In this document: positions 5,476-6,410 of the stretch, in pieces
Layout of the letters: every line of letters begins with the position of its first letter
Position numbering within the stretch: the first letter of the stretch is position 1
Source: CAZVFE01 sp964626405
GTDB taxonomy: Bacteria; Bacteroidota; Bacteroidia; Cytophagales; Spirosomataceae
Assembly: GCA_964626405.1 (NCBI GenBank)
Contig: CAZVFE010000083.1
Span: forward strand, 1-6,410
Length of the DNA: 6,410 bases
Direction of reading: 5' to 3'
The notes under the pieces: model-generated
Database searches by the model: none
The model's input: the letters and a program-made list of their open reading frames with translations, nothing else
Told to the model about the DNA's origin: nothing
Translations under genes and position numbers: made by a program

Positions 5476-6410
5476 ATGAATCATTTTAAGGATTTTTCTT
5501 TTTCGGAATGGCAGGAGGTTTGGGAGAATAATTTTGGTAATTCTGCCATGGCTTTATGGAAATTGCCCCAGACGGATCAGGTGAATTTTATCATTGATCA
5601 TCAGGGGGGTAGTGAATTAGACCATAAGAATATCGAACAATTACGTCCTGGTTTTGTAATCGCTGATTTTGAGGGGAAATTAATTTATTTAAATGCGAAA
5701 GATTATTATTCTGATCGGATACCCAAGATATCTTTTGAGGGGGGGGAATTCGATGAAGAGGAGGATATAAATGAAAAGAATAGATATTTAAAATTGGTAG
5801 AGGAAACGGTTGAGGAGATTTCCAAGGGGAAAATGCAGAAGGTGGTTTTATCTAGAAGGAGGAGACTGTCCTTGGAAAAGGTTCCGATTATGGAGATTTT
5901 TAAGCGCCTTGGGAATTTATACCCGGATGCATTTATTTCTGCCTTTACCATACCGGGAGAAGAATCGATTTGGGTTGGATCTAGTCCAGAAATTTTAGTA
6001 CAACAAAATAAGGAGGGGGTTTTCCGTACGTTTTCTTTGGCAGGTACACAAGTTGCATTGCCGGGGGTTCAGGTGGGGCAGGTATTGTGGGGACAAAAAG
6101 AAATTGAGGAGCAGGCCTATGTGAGTCGGTATATTATTGATTGTTTCAAGAAGATTCGTTTGAGGGAATATGCGGAGATAGGTCCAAAAACTGTTTTAGC
6201 GGGGAATTTATGGCATTTAAAAACGGAGTATCGGGTTAATACTGAATTATTAAATTATAAGCAATTGGCGAGTACGATGTTAGATTTATTGCATCCTACC
6301 TCGGCGGTATGCGGCACGCCCAAGAATTTGGCCAAGGAATGGATTTTAAAAAAAGAGGGGTATGATCGGAAGTACTATACGGGCTATCTTGGTCCGATAA
6401 ATTTTGATTT
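5476..6410 (+). CDS. menF: Isochorismate synthase, 3'-truncated by the window end
   Basis: This gene converts chorismate to isochorismate, the first committed step of menaquinone synthesis. It encodes 311 complete codons and stays open at the window edge. After a poorly conserved N-terminal part (1 to about 100, acidic at 92-100), the chorismate-binding domain begins. The motif QKVVLSR carries K122, which corresponds to the general-base lysine of MenF/EntC that activates water and is glutamine in anthranilate synthase. SSPEIL (169-174), SLAGT (187-191), KEIEEQAYVSRYI (208-220), HPTSAVCGTP (273-282) and DRKYYTGYLGP (297-307) follow in the family order. Alanine in AGT argues against aminodeoxychorismate synthase, which has lysine there. 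The ATG is 1 nt after the menI stop, so the two are co-transcribed. About 50-80 residues are probably missing. A siderophore-type entC role is possible but not supported by the neighbour. Codons 88-91 contain a run of eight G. Confidence 0.93.
   Translation, partial: MNHFKDFSFSEWQEVWENNFGNSAMALWKLPQTDQVNFIIDHQGGSELDHKNIEQLRPGFVIADFEGKLIYLNAKDYYSDRIPKISFEGGEFDEEEDINEKNRYLKLVEETVEEISKGKMQKVVLSRRRRLSLEKVPIMEIFKRLGNLYPDAFISAFTIPGEESIWVGSSPEILVQQNKEGVFRTFSLAGTQVALPGVQVGQVLWGQKEIEEQAYVSRYIIDCFKKIRLREYAEIGPKTVLAGNLWHLKTEYRVNTELLNYKQLASTMLDLLHPTSAVCGTPKNLAKEWILKKEGYDRKYYTGYLGPINFD

Noticed and set aside
5706..5998. Two short frames (minus 5706-5951, plus 5810-5998) within menF
   Set aside because: Both are out of frame with clear isochorismate synthase motifs. 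The serine/phenylalanine-rich minus product and the arginine-rich plus product look like frame shadows.

Overview
The window is AT-rich bacterial DNA, almost certainly from a Bacteroidota species. A Cytophagales-like genome is a reasonable guess, but the genus cannot be fixed from this sequence. Four things support the phylum: a TonB-dependent receptor with an N-terminal carboxypeptidase-regulatory-like domain, a paired LytS-type kinase and LytTR regulator, promoter boxes of the TAnnTTTG type, and gene starts without Shine-Dalgarno sequences.

Layout. Positions 1-190 are a promoter, a well-preserved TPP (THI-box) riboswitch aptamer and a leader that looks like a translation-controlling expression platform. 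They precede a complete 799-residue TonB-dependent outer-membrane receptor (191-2590, +), which is therefore predicted to take up thiamin or a thiamin derivative. Three genes follow on the minus strand, running from about 4992 down to 2587: a histidine-phosphatase-family protein, a four-helix membrane sensor histidine kinase, and a LytTR response regulator. They are separated by only 1-2 nt and are very likely one operon. The regulator and the receptor converge, and their stop codons share the same TTAA.

A 56-bp divergent intergenic region (4993-5048) separates the minus-strand operon from a plus-strand menaquinone pair: menI (DHNA-CoA thioesterase, complete) and menF (isochorismate synthase, cut off by the window end). 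They are 1 nt apart and presumably begin a longer men operon.

There are thus three functional blocks: riboswitch-controlled vitamin uptake, a signalling operon with unknown stimulus and target, and menaquinone synthesis. No mobile element, CRISPR array, tRNA or rRNA was seen, and there is no gene-free stretch above 300 bases. The gene content is mostly ordinary. The points most worth a second look are the proposed fold of the riboswitch expression platform, the absence of any space between the convergent genes, a hairpin that is complete only on one strand inside the regulator gene, and an 8-G tract in menF.
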